From Pseudomonas sp. Fl4BN1 (lineage in GTDB: Bacteria; Pseudomonadota; Gammaproteobacteria; Pseudomonadales; Pseudomonadaceae): a stretch of 64,000 bases of DNA. The notes beneath the pieces were generated by a model. It made no database searches. It saw only the letters and a program-made list of their open reading frames with translations, and was not told where the DNA came from. The translations under genes were made by a program, and so were the position numbers. Every line of letters begins with the position of its first letter. The stretch's first letter is position 1. Of the stretch, positions 45,352 through 53,833 are shown in pieces. Location: the NCBI RefSeq assembly GCF_009908285.1, contig NZ_JAAARM010000018.1, forward strand, positions 88,060-152,059, read 5' to 3'.

Positions 45352-46350
45352 ATGGACACACGCAGTGAAGTACTGTTACGCCAGGCTCAATTGTTTCAAG
45401 GCTCAATGCTGCTGGTCGGCCTGGCTGCGGATGACCTGCTGGGACGCCTGCCCAACGCCCGAGGCTGGAGCTGGCACGCCGGCGATCAAGCGGCCCTGGA
45501 AGCTCGCTTTCCAGGCCGCAGCCATTTTGGCGTAACAGCCCCGACGGAATCCTTCGACAGCGCCGTGCTGTTTCTACCCAAGTCCAAGGACCTCACTGGC
45601 TACCTGCTCAACGCCCTCGCCTCGCGCCTGGCCGGTCGCGAGCTGTACCTGGTGGGGGAAAAGCGCAGCGGTGTGGAAAGTGCCGCCAAGCAACTCAACC
45701 CCTTTGGCAAGCCACGCAAGCTCGACAGCGCGCGGCACTGCCAGCTGTGGCAGGTCACCGTGGCCAATGCCCCCGAGCCGGTGGCTCTGGAGAGTCTGGC
45801 CGAGGAGTACGAACTGCCGCTGACCGAAGGGCCGTTGAAAGTCGTCAGCCTCCCTGGGGTGTTCAGCCACGGGCGCCTGGATCGCGGCACAGCACTGCTG
45901 CTGGAACATCTGGATCACCTACCCAGCGGCCACATGCTGGATTTCGGCTGCGGCGCCGGAGTGCTGGGAGCCACGGTGAAGCGCCGTTACCCGGACAACC
46001 GAGTGACCTTGCTGGATGTCGATGCCTTCGCCGCTGCCAGCAGCCGCCTGACCCTGGCCGCCAACGGCCTTGAGGCCGAGGTCCTGACCGGTGACGGCAT
46101 CGATGCTGCACCGATGGACTTGAACTGCATCCTGACCAACCCGCCCTTCCATACCGGGGTTCACACCGACTACCAGGCCACGGAAAACCTGCTGCGAAAA
46201 GCAGCAAAACATCTGCAAAAAAGTGGCGAACTGCGGGTAGTTGCCAACAGCTTCCTGCGCTACCAACCGCTGATCGAAGAGCATCTGGGACCTTGTGCGA
46301 TCAAGGCCGAAGGCCAGGGCTTCCGGATCTACCGAGCCAAGCGCGGCTAA
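45352..46350 (+). CDS. rsmC: RsmC, 16S rRNA (guanine1207-N2)-methyltransferase
   Basis: 332 residues from ATG 45352. Two domains: a degenerate N-terminal methyltransferase-like half (about 1-165) and an active C-terminal half with the SAM motif LDFGCGAGVLGATVKRRYPD and the catalytic NPPFHTG (NPPF motif). It modifies G1207 of 16S rRNA. An upstream in-frame GTG exists, 3 codons earlier. The next gene is separated by a long structured leader. Confidence 0.91.
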   Translation: MDTRSEVLLRQAQLFQGSMLLVGLAADDLLGRLPNARGWSWHAGDQAALEARFPGRSHFGVTAPTESFDSAVLFLPKSKDLTGYLLNALASRLAGRELYLVGEKRSGVESAAKQLNPFGKPRKLDSARHCQLWQVTVANAPEPVALESLAEEYELPLTEGPLKVVSLPGVFSHGRLDRGTALLLEHLDHLPSGHMLDFGCGAGVLGATVKRRYPDNRVTLLDVDAFAAASSRLTLAANGLEAEVLTGDGIDAAPMDLNCILTNPPFHTGVHTDYQATENLLRKAAKHLQKSGELRVVANSFLRYQPLIEEHLGPCAIKAEGQGFRIYRAKRG

Positions 46351-46404
46351 CTGGTTTTTTCGCAAACAAGGCTTGCCGAAAGGGTTTTGCCTAGGCAGAA
46401 TCCG

Positions 46405-46600
46405 CTCCGTCCTAGGGGAGTAGTCTCCCACGAGCGCCACGCTCGTCCGGCATGCGTCAACATACTTGGTCCTCAGACCATGGCGCATGCGACCCAAGAG
46501 TCCGCACAGACGGACCGCAGGGTTTGACAAGACCTATGACACGAACACCTTACCCGGGGCGGGAAGGCTGTACGTGTCATAGCCGTGTCGACCCGCCCCT
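46405..46600 (+). ncRNA. yybP-ykoY manganese-sensing riboswitch
   Basis: The leader has the hallmark start CTAGGGGAGTAG, then GCGTCAACATACTTGGTC and GCATGCGACC, and a long hairpin with arms CTATGACACG (46534-46543) and CGTGTCATAG (46573-46582). In Proteobacteria this family binds Mn2+ and often precedes alx, mntP or GDT1/UPF0016 exporters, exactly as here. An 8-base segment GGGGCGGG (46556-46563) can pair with CCCGCCCC (46592-46599) just before the ribosome-binding site AGGAAAA, a likely translational switch. Ends are approximate. Confidence 0.87.
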
Positions 46601-46613
46601 TAGGAAAACCCTG

Positions 46614-47201
46614 ATGATGCTGGATTCTCTACTCGTTCCCACCGCAATCGTTGCCTTGGCCGAAATCGGCGACAAGACGCAACTGCTCGCCCTGATTCTC
46701 GCCGCGCGCTTTCGCAAACCCTGGCCAATCATCGCCGGCATCGTCGCCGCAACCCTGGCCAACCATGCGGCCGCGGGTGCAGTCGGCGCCTGGTTCGGTA
46801 GCTTCTTCTCGGATTCGACCCTGCACTGGATTCTCGCCGCCAGCTTCACCGCCACTGCGCTGTGGACCTTGGTTCCGGACAAAATGGACGATGACGAAGC
46901 CACTACCGCGCGCAAGTTCGGGCCCTTCCTGACCACCCTGATTGCGTTCTTCCTGGCGGAAATCGGCGACAAGACCCAGATCGCCACCGTCATGCTGGCC
47001 GCGCAATACCCGGACCTGTGGCTGGTGATCATCGGTACCACCCTGGGCATGCTGATTGCCAACGTACCGGTGGTGCTGGCGGGCAACTTTGCGGCAGACA
47101 AACTGCCCCTGACCCTGATTCGTCGCCTGGCGGCGTCAGCCTTCTTCATCCTCGCCATAGTGGCGGTGTACAAGGCCATGCAGATCAGTGGCTGGGTATA
47201 A
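46614..47201 (+). CDS. GDT1/TMEM165-family (UPF0016) Mn2+ exporter
   Basis: 195 residues, start at tandem ATGs (46614, 46617). Two homologous halves each have the diagnostic ExGDKT motif (AEIGDKTQLLALILAARF and AEIGDKTQIATVMLAA), with six hydrophobic helices. Bacterial relatives (MneA) export manganese. The riboswitch directly upstream makes induction by Mn2+ likely. A REPIN follows the stop. Confidence 0.93.
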   Translation: MMLDSLLVPTAIVALAEIGDKTQLLALILAARFRKPWPIIAGIVAATLANHAAAGAVGAWFGSFFSDSTLHWILAASFTATALWTLVPDKMDDDEATTARKFGPFLTTLIAFFLAEIGDKTQIATVMLAAQYPDLWLVIIGTTLGMLIANVPVVLAGNFAADKLPLTLIRRLAASAFFILAIVAVYKAMQISGWV

Positions 47202-47207
47202 ATGAAA

Positions 47208-47258
47208 TCGCCGGCAAGGCGACTCCTGCAGGTTGCGCAGGAGCCGCCTTGCCGGCGA
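47208..47258. repeat. REP/REPIN-type palindrome
   Basis: GCCGGCAAGGCGACTCCTGC and GCAGGAGCCGCCTTGCCGGC are near-perfect inverted copies separated by a short AGGTTGC-like spacer. Intergenic extragenic palindromes of this kind are abundant in fluorescent pseudomonads. It lies between the GDT1 gene and the convergent M48 gene. Confidence 0.75.
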
Positions 47259-47259
47259 C

Positions 47260-47280
47260 CACGTCATCGAGAATGACGTG
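47260..47280. terminator. Small perfect inverted repeat next to the M48 gene stop
   Basis: CACGTCAT (47260-47267) and ATGACGTG (47273-47280) pair around CGAGA, 6 bp past the stop of the M48 protease gene. It has no T-run. Probable 3'-end hairpin. Confidence 0.45.
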
Positions 47281-47286
47281 CGCAGA

Positions 47287-48108
47287 TCAGGACTTCTTGG
47301 CCTGCTCGTACAACGGCATCACCTTGGGAATCGCCGCCTGCAAGGAGGCGATACGGCTAGTGGAAGCCGGGTGAGTGCTCATGAACTCAGGTGGCGCGGA
47401 ACCGCCCGCAGCCTGGCCCATTTTGTTCCACAGGCTGATGGCCGCATTCGGGTTGTAACCGGCACGGGCGGCCAGCTCCAGACCGATCAGGTCCGCTTCG
47501 TTTTCATTCTCGCGACTGTTGGGCAGGGTCATCAGCAGGTTTACCCCGTTGTCACCCAGCGCAACCGTCTCTTGCGGTACCCCGAACAAGGTAGCGATCT
47601 GCTTGCCTGCGCCGACCGCGTACTGCTTGGACATCGCCTCACGACCATGCTCACGCAGGGCATGGGCAATTTCATGGCCCATCACCGCAGCGATCTCATC
47701 GTCGGTCAGTTTCAGCTTATCAATCAGGCCGGAGTAGAAAATGATCTTGCCGCCAGGACCACAGTTGGCGTTGAGCTCGTCGCTCTTGATCAAATTGACC
47801 TCCCACTTCCACTGCGCGCAGTCAGGGCGGAAGTTAGGTGCCTGGGCAATCAGGCGATCAGCGATGACCTGCAGGCGCTTGGCGTTGGCACTGGTTTTGT
47901 CCAGCACGCCCTGGCTGCTGGCCTCCCCCAAGGTCTCCTGGTAGGACTGAGCATAGGATTGATTGACCTCAGCGCTGGAGACCATGCTGAACATGGATTG
48001 CTTGCGATCCACGCCCACAACGCCACCGTTGGTGGTGTTGACCGTCTCGCAACCACTGAGCAGAACAGCGGCACTCAGTGCACATACAACCAATGACTTC
48101 TTTTTCAT
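47287..48108 (-). CDS. M48-family metalloprotease lipoprotein (LoiP/YggG-like)
   Basis: 273 residues. The lipobox VLLSGC gives the lipidated Cys20. The zinc site is HEIAH in VMGHEIAHALREHGREAM, with the third ligand Glu in ENEADLIGLELAARAG. The C-terminus has STHPASTSRIASLQ. Relatives in E. coli (LoiP) act on envelope proteins under stress. It converges with the GDT1 gene. Confidence 0.93.
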   Translation of the reverse strand: MKKKSLVVCALSAAVLLSGCETVNTTNGGVVGVDRKQSMFSMVSSAEVNQSYAQSYQETLGEASSQGVLDKTSANAKRLQVIADRLIAQAPNFRPDCAQWKWEVNLIKSDELNANCGPGGKIIFYSGLIDKLKLTDDEIAAVMGHEIAHALREHGREAMSKQYAVGAGKQIATLFGVPQETVALGDNGVNLLMTLPNSRENENEADLIGLELAARAGYNPNAAISLWNKMGQAAGGSAPPEFMSTHPASTSRIASLQAAIPKVMPLYEQAKKS

Positions 48109-48379
48109 GCAAACCTCCCTGAAAACATGGCGCGTATCCTAAGGGTGGAACTGTATCCGCGCCAGATGCAAATCACATTATCAGTCGTAATTCAGATACA
48201 TACGGGCCCCGTAGGAAAAACTTCATATGCCCCTCCAGGCCGCCAGGGCCCTGGAACACCTGCCCGCCAAGCATCACCTCAAGCCATCTGAAGCAGTCAT
48301 TTTCCCACCCGAGGCTAATGGCCAGCAATGCAGCGGCCGATACAGCGGGGCAGACCCTATTCCTGCGCCCGGAGCCTTT

Positions 48380-50521
48380 ATGAAGTTCAAGTCGATCCAG
48401 TTTTCAGTGGCCGCGCTGGCCGGAGCCATCGTCCTCAGCGTGGTGGCAGCCCTGGTGCTGTACGCCCTGTTCGCCGGAGCCAGGACCCAGCAAATGGTTC
48501 AGGAACGGACCCAGAGCCAGTTCGAACAAGTCATCGAACAACGCCTGAGCGGCCTGGCGCAGACCCAGGTCAGCCAGATCCAGCGCGAACTGGAAGCGCC
48601 TCTGCTGATAGCCGGCGGCCTGGTGCGGGTCAACACACTGATGGCTACGCAGGATCCGCAAGGCCATGCCGGACTGAGCCTGAGCCGTGAACAGCTGATC
48701 GCCCTGATCAAGGAAAACGTCACGCAGAACCCGAAGATCCTCGGCGCCTATATCGGCTGGGAACCTAACGCCATCGACCACAACGACGCGGCCTACATCG
48801 GCACCTCGGTGGTCGGCGTCGACGCCGCCAACGGCCGTTTCCTGCCCTGGTGGTTCCGTAACGAAGACGGCAGCCTGAGCCTCGACAAACTGGCCGACGT
48901 CAACGACCGGACGCTGCTTTCCACCGGGGTCCGGGCCAGTGAGTACTACCTGTGCTCCCAGGACAGTCTCAAGCCCTGCGCCATTGACCCCGCCCCGTAC
49001 AAGGTCGGCGACAAAGTGGTGATGCTCGCTTCTTTTATTCAGCCCATCCTGCTGAACGGTAAATTCCAGGGCATCGTCGGTGCCGACCTGTCAGTGAACT
49101 TCATCCAGGACATGCTGCTGGGTGCCAACCAGAAACTTTACGGCGGCGCCGGAGAAATGGCCCTGATTGGCGGCAACGGTCGTCTGGTGGCCTACACCAA
49201 GGATCCGAGCAAGTTCGGCGAGAAAGTCAGTGACGTGCTCAACAGCGACAGCGTTGCCAAGCTGTCCAGCCTCAAACGCGGCGAAGTGACCTACAACGTC
49301 GACCAGGCCAACGGCATCATCACCCTGTACCTACCGTTCGGTATCGGCCAGACCGATGCTCACTGGACCTTGATGCTGCAACTGCCCCTGGGCGCGGTCA
49401 TGGCCGACCTGAACACACTGCAGAACGACCTGGCCGAACAACGCCAGGCCGACACCTTCGGTATGGCCATGGTCGGCCTGGTAATTGCCGGCCTCGGACT
49501 GCTGGTGATCTGGCTGGTGGGTCATGGTATCGCCCGGCCGCTGCGACAGATGGTCGCCATGCTCGACGACATCGCCCAGGGTGAAGGCGACCTGACTCGG
49601 CGCCTGGCCAGCGATCGCGCCGACGAACTGGGCTCCATCGCCAAAGGCTTCAATACCTTCCTGGCCAAGCTGCAAGCAATGATCAGCCAGGTGGTGACGT
49701 CAGTACAGAGCGTCAGCGACTCCTCCGAGCACACCGCCGATATCGCCATCCGCACCAACCAGGGCGTGCACAAACAAATGGTGGAGATCGATCAGGTCGC
49801 CACCGCAGTGCATGAAATGACCGCCACCGCCCAGGACGTGGCGCGTAATGCGACCCAGGCCGCTCAAGCTGCCAGCCATGCCGACCAGGCCGCCAGCCAG
49901 GGCATGCAAATCTTCCGCGACACCTCCAGCGCCATTGGTGCCCTGGCCGAGGAAATCGGCCGCGCGGTCGGAGTGGTGCAAACCCTGGCCAAGGACAGCG
50001 AGAACATCAACACGATCCTCATCACCATTCGTGGCATTGCCGAGCAGACTAACCTCCTGGCCCTCAACGCGGCGATCGAAGCGGCCCGGGCCGGCGAGCA
50101 GGGCCGCGGCTTTGCCGTGGTCGCCGACGAGGTGCGCAACCTGGCGCAAAAAACCCAGCAGGCCACGGAAGAAATCCAGTCGATGATCCAGCAGTTGCAA
50201 CAGGGCACCCGCGAAGTGGTGCAGGTCATGGAGGACAGTCAGCACAAGACCGACCAGAGCGTGGAGCATGCGGCAAAAGCGGCCCAGGCCCTAGAAACCA
50301 TCACCCACGCAGTGTCGGTGATCAACGACATGAACAATCAGATCGCCAGCGCCGCCGAAGAGCAGAGCGCGGTGGCCGAGGACATCAACCGCAATGTGAT
50401 CAACATCGGCCAAGTGGCCAATGAAGTGGCCGGCGGCGCCGACGAGTCCAGTGCTGCCAGCGCCGGGCTGACCAAACTGGCGGAGCAGCAACGGCGCCTG
50501 ATCAACCAGTTCAAGGTATAA
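48380..50521 (+). CDS. Methyl-accepting chemotaxis protein with large dCache-type sensor
   Basis: 713 residues from ATG 48380, preceded by GGAG. TM1 is at about 9-32 and the periplasmic double-Cache-like sensor at 35-355. TM2 is 360-382, HAMP about 384-437 (GHGIARPLRQMVAMLDDI), and the signalling domain follows with the hairpin tip QTNLLALNAAIEAARAGEQG. Two periplasmic cysteines (C191, C200) could form a disulfide. The ligand is unknown; dCache sensors commonly bind amino acids or organic acids. By recalled synteny it corresponds to PA4633. Confidence 0.94.
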   Translation: MKFKSIQFSVAALAGAIVLSVVAALVLYALFAGARTQQMVQERTQSQFEQVIEQRLSGLAQTQVSQIQRELEAPLLIAGGLVRVNTLMATQDPQGHAGLSLSREQLIALIKENVTQNPKILGAYIGWEPNAIDHNDAAYIGTSVVGVDAANGRFLPWWFRNEDGSLSLDKLADVNDRTLLSTGVRASEYYLCSQDSLKPCAIDPAPYKVGDKVVMLASFIQPILLNGKFQGIVGADLSVNFIQDMLLGANQKLYGGAGEMALIGGNGRLVAYTKDPSKFGEKVSDVLNSDSVAKLSSLKRGEVTYNVDQANGIITLYLPFGIGQTDAHWTLMLQLPLGAVMADLNTLQNDLAEQRQADTFGMAMVGLVIAGLGLLVIWLVGHGIARPLRQMVAMLDDIAQGEGDLTRRLASDRADELGSIAKGFNTFLAKLQAMISQVVTSVQSVSDSSEHTADIAIRTNQGVHKQMVEIDQVATAVHEMTATAQDVARNATQAAQAASHADQAASQGMQIFRDTSSAIGALAEEIGRAVGVVQTLAKDSENINTILITIRGIAEQTNLLALNAAIEAARAGEQGRGFAVVADEVRNLAQKTQQATEEIQSMIQQLQQGTREVVQVMEDSQHKTDQSVEHAAKAAQALETITHAVSVINDMNNQIASAAEEQSAVAEDINRNVINIGQVANEVAGGADESSAASAGLTKLAEQQRRLINQFKV

Positions 50522-50539
50522 GCCGCGACTATTGCGCCC

Positions 50540-50556
50540 GGCTCCTTGCAGGAGCC
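50540..50556 (+). terminator. Hairpin after the chemoreceptor gene
   Basis: GGCTCC and GGAGCC pair around TTGCA, 19 bp past the stop. There is no T-run, so it is a weak candidate terminator or partial REP element. Confidence 0.35.
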
Positions 50557-50573
50557 GCCGCAGCAAGGACACA

Positions 50574-51194
50574 TCAGGCCGGGGTCAGGCACTCGGGACC
50601 GTTGAGCTTGGGGTCATTGACCAGGTTGGCCAGGACCCGCTCGCGTAACGTCGCAGGCGGACTGGCCAGCAAGGCTTGCAACACGTGCTGCGGAGTCTCG
50701 GGATCAAGCCAGGCTTCCTGGCCGGCAGCATCGAGGATCAACGGGCGACGCAGATTGGAGGCCGCCTGGGTTACCACCGCGGTGCTCAGCCAGACTTGCT
50801 CCTGTACTGGATAGGCCTCCCAGATCGCAGCAAAGAAGATCGATGAACCCTCGCCCGGTGTCAGCCAATACGGGCGCTTGCGGCTGCCGCCGCGCCATTC
50901 GTAAAAACCGTTGGCCGGCAACAGACAGCGGCGCTCACGAAACGCCTGGCGGAACATCGGCTGCTCCGCCAGGGTTTCCGCCCGGGCATGGGCTGGGGTA
51001 CGCGACAGGTCGGTCAACCAGGCCGGAGTCAGGCCCCAGCGGGCCCGGGCCAGGGTGCGCTGGCCAGCTTCAATGCGCTGGATCAGCACCGAATCATTGG
51101 GGGATATATTCCACTGCGCCCGCTGATCAGCGGGAAATCCCGGCAAGGCGGCAAACGCGGGGTTCCAGCGAAACAGGGCATAACGTCCACACAT
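50574..51194 (-). CDS. SRAP-domain protein (YedK/HMCES family)
   Basis: 206 residues from ATG 51194. This start is preferred over a TTG 4 codons upstream because it yields MCGRYA, exposing the catalytic Cys2 after Met removal, the family hallmark. Further residues are NISPND (the Asn site), the Glu in PANGFYEWRG, and the late His, in this protein PETPQHVLQ. SRAP proteins covalently shield abasic sites in single-stranded DNA. No strong ribosome-binding site is visible for this start. Confidence 0.91.
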   Translation of the reverse strand: MCGRYALFRWNPAFAALPGFPADQRAQWNISPNDSVLIQRIEAGQRTLARARWGLTPAWLTDLSRTPAHARAETLAEQPMFRQAFRERRCLLPANGFYEWRGGSRKRPYWLTPGEGSSIFFAAIWEAYPVQEQVWLSTAVVTQAASNLRRPLILDAAGQEAWLDPETPQHVLQALLASPPATLRERVLANLVNDPKLNGPECLTPA

Positions 51195-51229
51195 GGGGCA
51201 ATACAACTCTCGGTAAATCGGCGCTCAGC

Positions 51230-51490
51230 CTAACAGACCAGCACCCCGGCAAAACTATCCGGTTCATCAAAGGGTAATGGCAGAGCGGCATTGTACGCAG
51301 CGATCAACTCCCGCGCCTGTTGCGCCTGGTGGTTCTCCACCGACAACCCCAACAGCCCGAACAATGGCAGTTCCCCTGCCCCGCCCAGCAGATCACGGCC
51401 TTGCAGGTGCGCGGCGATGCCCTCGCTGGCCAGCATGCACTGGAGCAACTCGCCTTCCATCAGGTTTTCCGGCTCGTAGATGCGCTGCAT
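51230..51490 (-). CDS. DUF2007 small protein
   Basis: 86 residues from ATG 51490 (MQRIYEPENLMEGELLQ). It matches the DUF2007/putative signal-transducing protein family: NLMEGELLQCMLASEGIAAHLQ, then LPLFGLLGLSVENHQAQQARELIAAY. No catalytic motif is visible, and no function is established. It follows the CPxCG gene by 16 bp, so the two are probably co-transcribed. Confidence 0.82.
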   Translation of the reverse strand: MQRIYEPENLMEGELLQCMLASEGIAAHLQGRDLLGGAGELPLFGLLGLSVENHQAQQARELIAAYNAALPLPFDEPDSFAGVLVC

Positions 51491-51506
51491 AAAGGCCACT
51501 CCCCAC

Positions 51507-51689
51507 TCAGTCGTTTTCACTGTGAACGTCGAGCATCCATTCCTGACCATCGGTTTGCAGCGTGAACACAATGGGCCGGCAGCACACCGGGCAGTCTTCA
51601 ATATAGGTCTGGTCGCCGGCGGACAGGTCCAGTACCGCTTCCGCCTGCTCGCCGCAGTAAGGGCATTGATAATGCTCGGTTTCCAGCAT
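51507..51689 (-). CDS. CPxCG-motif cysteine-rich protein
   Basis: 60 residues with two zinc-ribbon-like knuckles, QCPYCGE near the N-terminus and EDCPVCCRPI in the middle, matching the CPXCG cysteine-rich family common in Proteobacteria. It probably binds one zinc ion. Role unknown. Confidence 0.87.
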   Translation of the reverse strand: MLETEHYQCPYCGEQAEAVLDLSAGDQTYIEDCPVCCRPIVFTLQTDGQEWMLDVHSEND

Positions 51690-51829
51690 CGCCGTCTCCA
51701 GAGTGACTTATGCGTATAATCGCCGGTCTATTTGCAGGGCCTTTTTTTGTTTGAGCTGACTTTTCAAACCGCGCCCGGCTTTTTTCGATACCAACCTTTT
51801 CTTACCCTAGCCGTTTCTAACAAGAGAGC

Positions 51830-52996
51830 ATGATGGGCGAATTCGATGCCATCCGACCTTACCACGACAGCGAAGTACCAGCGGTGCTGGCCCGGCTGCT
51901 CGGCGACAAGGCGTTTCTAGATATCCTCACCCACTTTCGCTTCCCGCGTTTTGCCAATACTTTCGGCTGGCTGCTCAAACCCCTGATCGCTCACCGCCTG
52001 CGCCGTGAGTTCGCCGGGGTCACTTCAGTGGCCACCCTGCAGGACAAGGTCGAGTTCTACGTCGACCACACCATCGAACGGGCCACCGATGGCGTGACCT
52101 ACACCGGCGTCGAGCAGTTCAAGTCCGGCACCGCCTATCTGTTTCTGGCCAACCATCGCGACATCGTCATGGACCCGGCCTTCGTCAACTACGCGGTGTA
52201 TCACGCCGGCCTGCCGACGCCACGCATCGCCATTGGCGACAATCTGCTGCAGAAGCCTTTCGTCAGCGACCTGATGCGCCTGAACAAGAGCTTCATCGTC
52301 CACCGCTCCATCAGTGGTCGACGGGAAAAGATGGCGGCCTATCAGCTGCTCTCGGCCTATATCAACCATTCGATCCGCAACGACGGCCAGTCGATCTGGA
52401 TCGCCCAGGCCGAAGGCCGAGCCAAGGACGGTGATGATCGCACCGAGTCGGCGATCCTCAAGATGTTCCACATGAGCCGCAAGGACGAGCCTTTCGGCGA
52501 GGTCATCCAGTCGCTGAACCTGACCCCGGTGTCCATCAGCTACGAATACGATCCTTGCGACCAGGCCAAGGCCCGGGAGCTGTACATTCGCGCCAGCACC
52601 GGCAGCTATACCAAGGCGCCAGGGGAAGATGACGCCAGCATCGCCAAGGGCATCACCGGCTATAAAGGCCGGGTCCACGTGAATTTCGCCGCGCCCATCC
52701 GCGAACTGTTCGAAGACACCAAGCAACTGGCCCTGGAAATGGACCGGCAGATTCTCGGCGGCTACCGCTTGTTTCCCGTGCATTACCTGGCCTATGCCCA
52801 GTGGAGCGACGCCGACCCACAACTGCAGGTACCCGCCGCCGCCGAGGTATTCCCCGCGCAGGAACTGGCCAAGGCCGAGCAGGAGTGGCAGCGCCGCCTG
52901 GACGCTTGCCCGCCGGAGCATCGCCCTTATCTGGTGCTGCAATATGCAACCCCAGTGCGCAATCAATACCGGGTCAAGGCAGGCTTGGCGCTGTAA
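51830..52996 (+). CDS. Putative PlsC/PlsB-like glycerolipid acyltransferase
   Basis: 388 residues. The acyltransferase core has LFLANHRDIVMDPAF. The spacing between H109 and D115 is HX5D rather than the usual HX4D, and an extra Asp (D111) follows the His. The later segments IAIGDNLLQKPFVSDLMRLN, SFIVHRSISGRREKM and WIAQAEGRAKDG (like the EGxRS block) agree with glycerol-phosphate or lysophosphatidate acyltransferases. The substrate is unproven. A hairpin terminator follows. Confidence 0.82.
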   Translation: MMGEFDAIRPYHDSEVPAVLARLLGDKAFLDILTHFRFPRFANTFGWLLKPLIAHRLRREFAGVTSVATLQDKVEFYVDHTIERATDGVTYTGVEQFKSGTAYLFLANHRDIVMDPAFVNYAVYHAGLPTPRIAIGDNLLQKPFVSDLMRLNKSFIVHRSISGRREKMAAYQLLSAYINHSIRNDGQSIWIAQAEGRAKDGDDRTESAILKMFHMSRKDEPFGEVIQSLNLTPVSISYEYDPCDQAKARELYIRASTGSYTKAPGEDDASIAKGITGYKGRVHVNFAAPIRELFEDTKQLALEMDRQILGGYRLFPVHYLAYAQWSDADPQLQVPAAAEVFPAQELAKAEQEWQRRLDACPPEHRPYLVLQYATPVRNQYRVKAGLAL

Positions 52997-53012
52997 CAGC
53001 AAGACTGGATAG

Positions 53013-53042
53013 CACAACGGCGCCTGCGGGCGCCGTTGTTGT
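53013..53042. terminator. Bidirectional terminator after the acyltransferase gene
   Basis: CAACGGCGCC and GGCGCCGTTG form a perfect 10-bp stem around TGCG (53015-53038), followed by TTGT on the plus strand. Confidence 0.75.
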
Positions 53043-53063
53043 ATCTACTGTCGAAAGGATCGG

Positions 53064-53351
53064 TCAGAGGCGCGTACTGATCCAGGACACCAGCAACGCC
53101 AGCCCCAGGCAGGCGAAGCCGAAGCGATAGAAGAAGCGGTTGATGCGCAAGGTGGCAGGATCCAGCATCAGCAACGGCTGATCCACGGCCCGATCTTCAC
53201 TCTGGGTCGCCAGGCTGGCCAGGGCCCGCTGCTCACGGCGGCGAGTGGCGTGCAGCAGCCAACTGCCCGGGCAGGCAAACAACAGGGCAAAAAGATTGAT
53301 CAATTTGGCAGGGTGAGCGTTGAACATCGACCAGATCAGTTGCAGCGACAT
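53064..53351 (-). CDS. Hypothetical small membrane protein
   Basis: 95 residues (a second ATG start at 53351, alternative 53354). Two hydrophobic segments (LINLFALLFACPGSWLLHA and FACLGLALLVSWIS) flank a polar, positively charged middle (RRREQRALASLATQSEDR). I do not recognise the family. Confidence 0.65.
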   Translation of the reverse strand: MSLQLIWSMFNAHPAKLINLFALLFACPGSWLLHATRRREQRALASLATQSEDRAVDQPLLMLDPATLRINRFFYRFGFACLGLALLVSWISTRL

Positions 53352-53541
53352 CATGAACCTCGAATGAAAGCTGTGTTCGGGCCGTCGAGTGCACCCGCGG
53401 CGCGGATTCTACTCAATCCCCAGGAAAACCCGTGAGTCTTTCCGACCAATAACGAGGCGTTGGTCACTTAATTTAAAGCGTCATCTTTTCGTCATCTAAA
53501 CAAGCCAGTCTGTCGCCCCTCATTGCCCCACGGAGCTTGTC

Positions 53542-53748
53542 ATGCTGCACGCAGAAAACCAGGATCGCCTCTACCTGATTGCCCCCAGTGAAGAACAGCA
53601 GGCGCTGGTCGGCGCCCTGGCCTTCAACGTTCAGGACCGGCACTGGCTAGTGTACTGCGCTCTGGGCGGACATCAGCATGCGGACCTGCCGGAAACCGAT
53701 CTGCTGACCGGCGTCAGCATGCTGGACTTCTATGTCGAAGCAGCCTGA
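53542..53748 (+). CDS. Hypothetical 68-residue soluble protein
   Basis: A short frame from an ATG preceded by CGGAG. It is acidic, with no signal or membrane segment (MLHAENQDRLYLIAPSEEQQ). I do not recognise the family. A good terminator follows within 20 bp, which supports a real gene. Confidence 0.6.
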   Translation: MLHAENQDRLYLIAPSEEQQALVGALAFNVQDRHWLVYCALGGHQHADLPETDLLTGVSMLDFYVEAA

Positions 53749-53760
53749 AAAGCGCCCAAC

Positions 53761-53801
53761 AAAAAGCCCGGCTGCCGATAGGCAAGCCGGGCTTTTTGTT
53801 G
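53761..53801. terminator. Bidirectional terminator between the 68-residue gene and YajG
   Basis: AAAAAGCCCGGCTTG-type arms: AAAAAGCCCGGCT and AGCCGGGCTTTTT pair around GCCGATAGGCA, with A/T runs on both sides. Confidence 0.9.
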
Positions 53802-53833
53802 ATACACGGGCACACGCCCGGGCTAACAACCAA

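Noticed and set aside
46352..46611. An N-terminal extension of the GDT1 protein beginning at 46452
   Set aside because: That stretch is the riboswitch; the encoded residues (Arg/Pro/Thr-rich) are unlike GDT1 proteins, and ATG 46614 has a proper ribosome-binding site.
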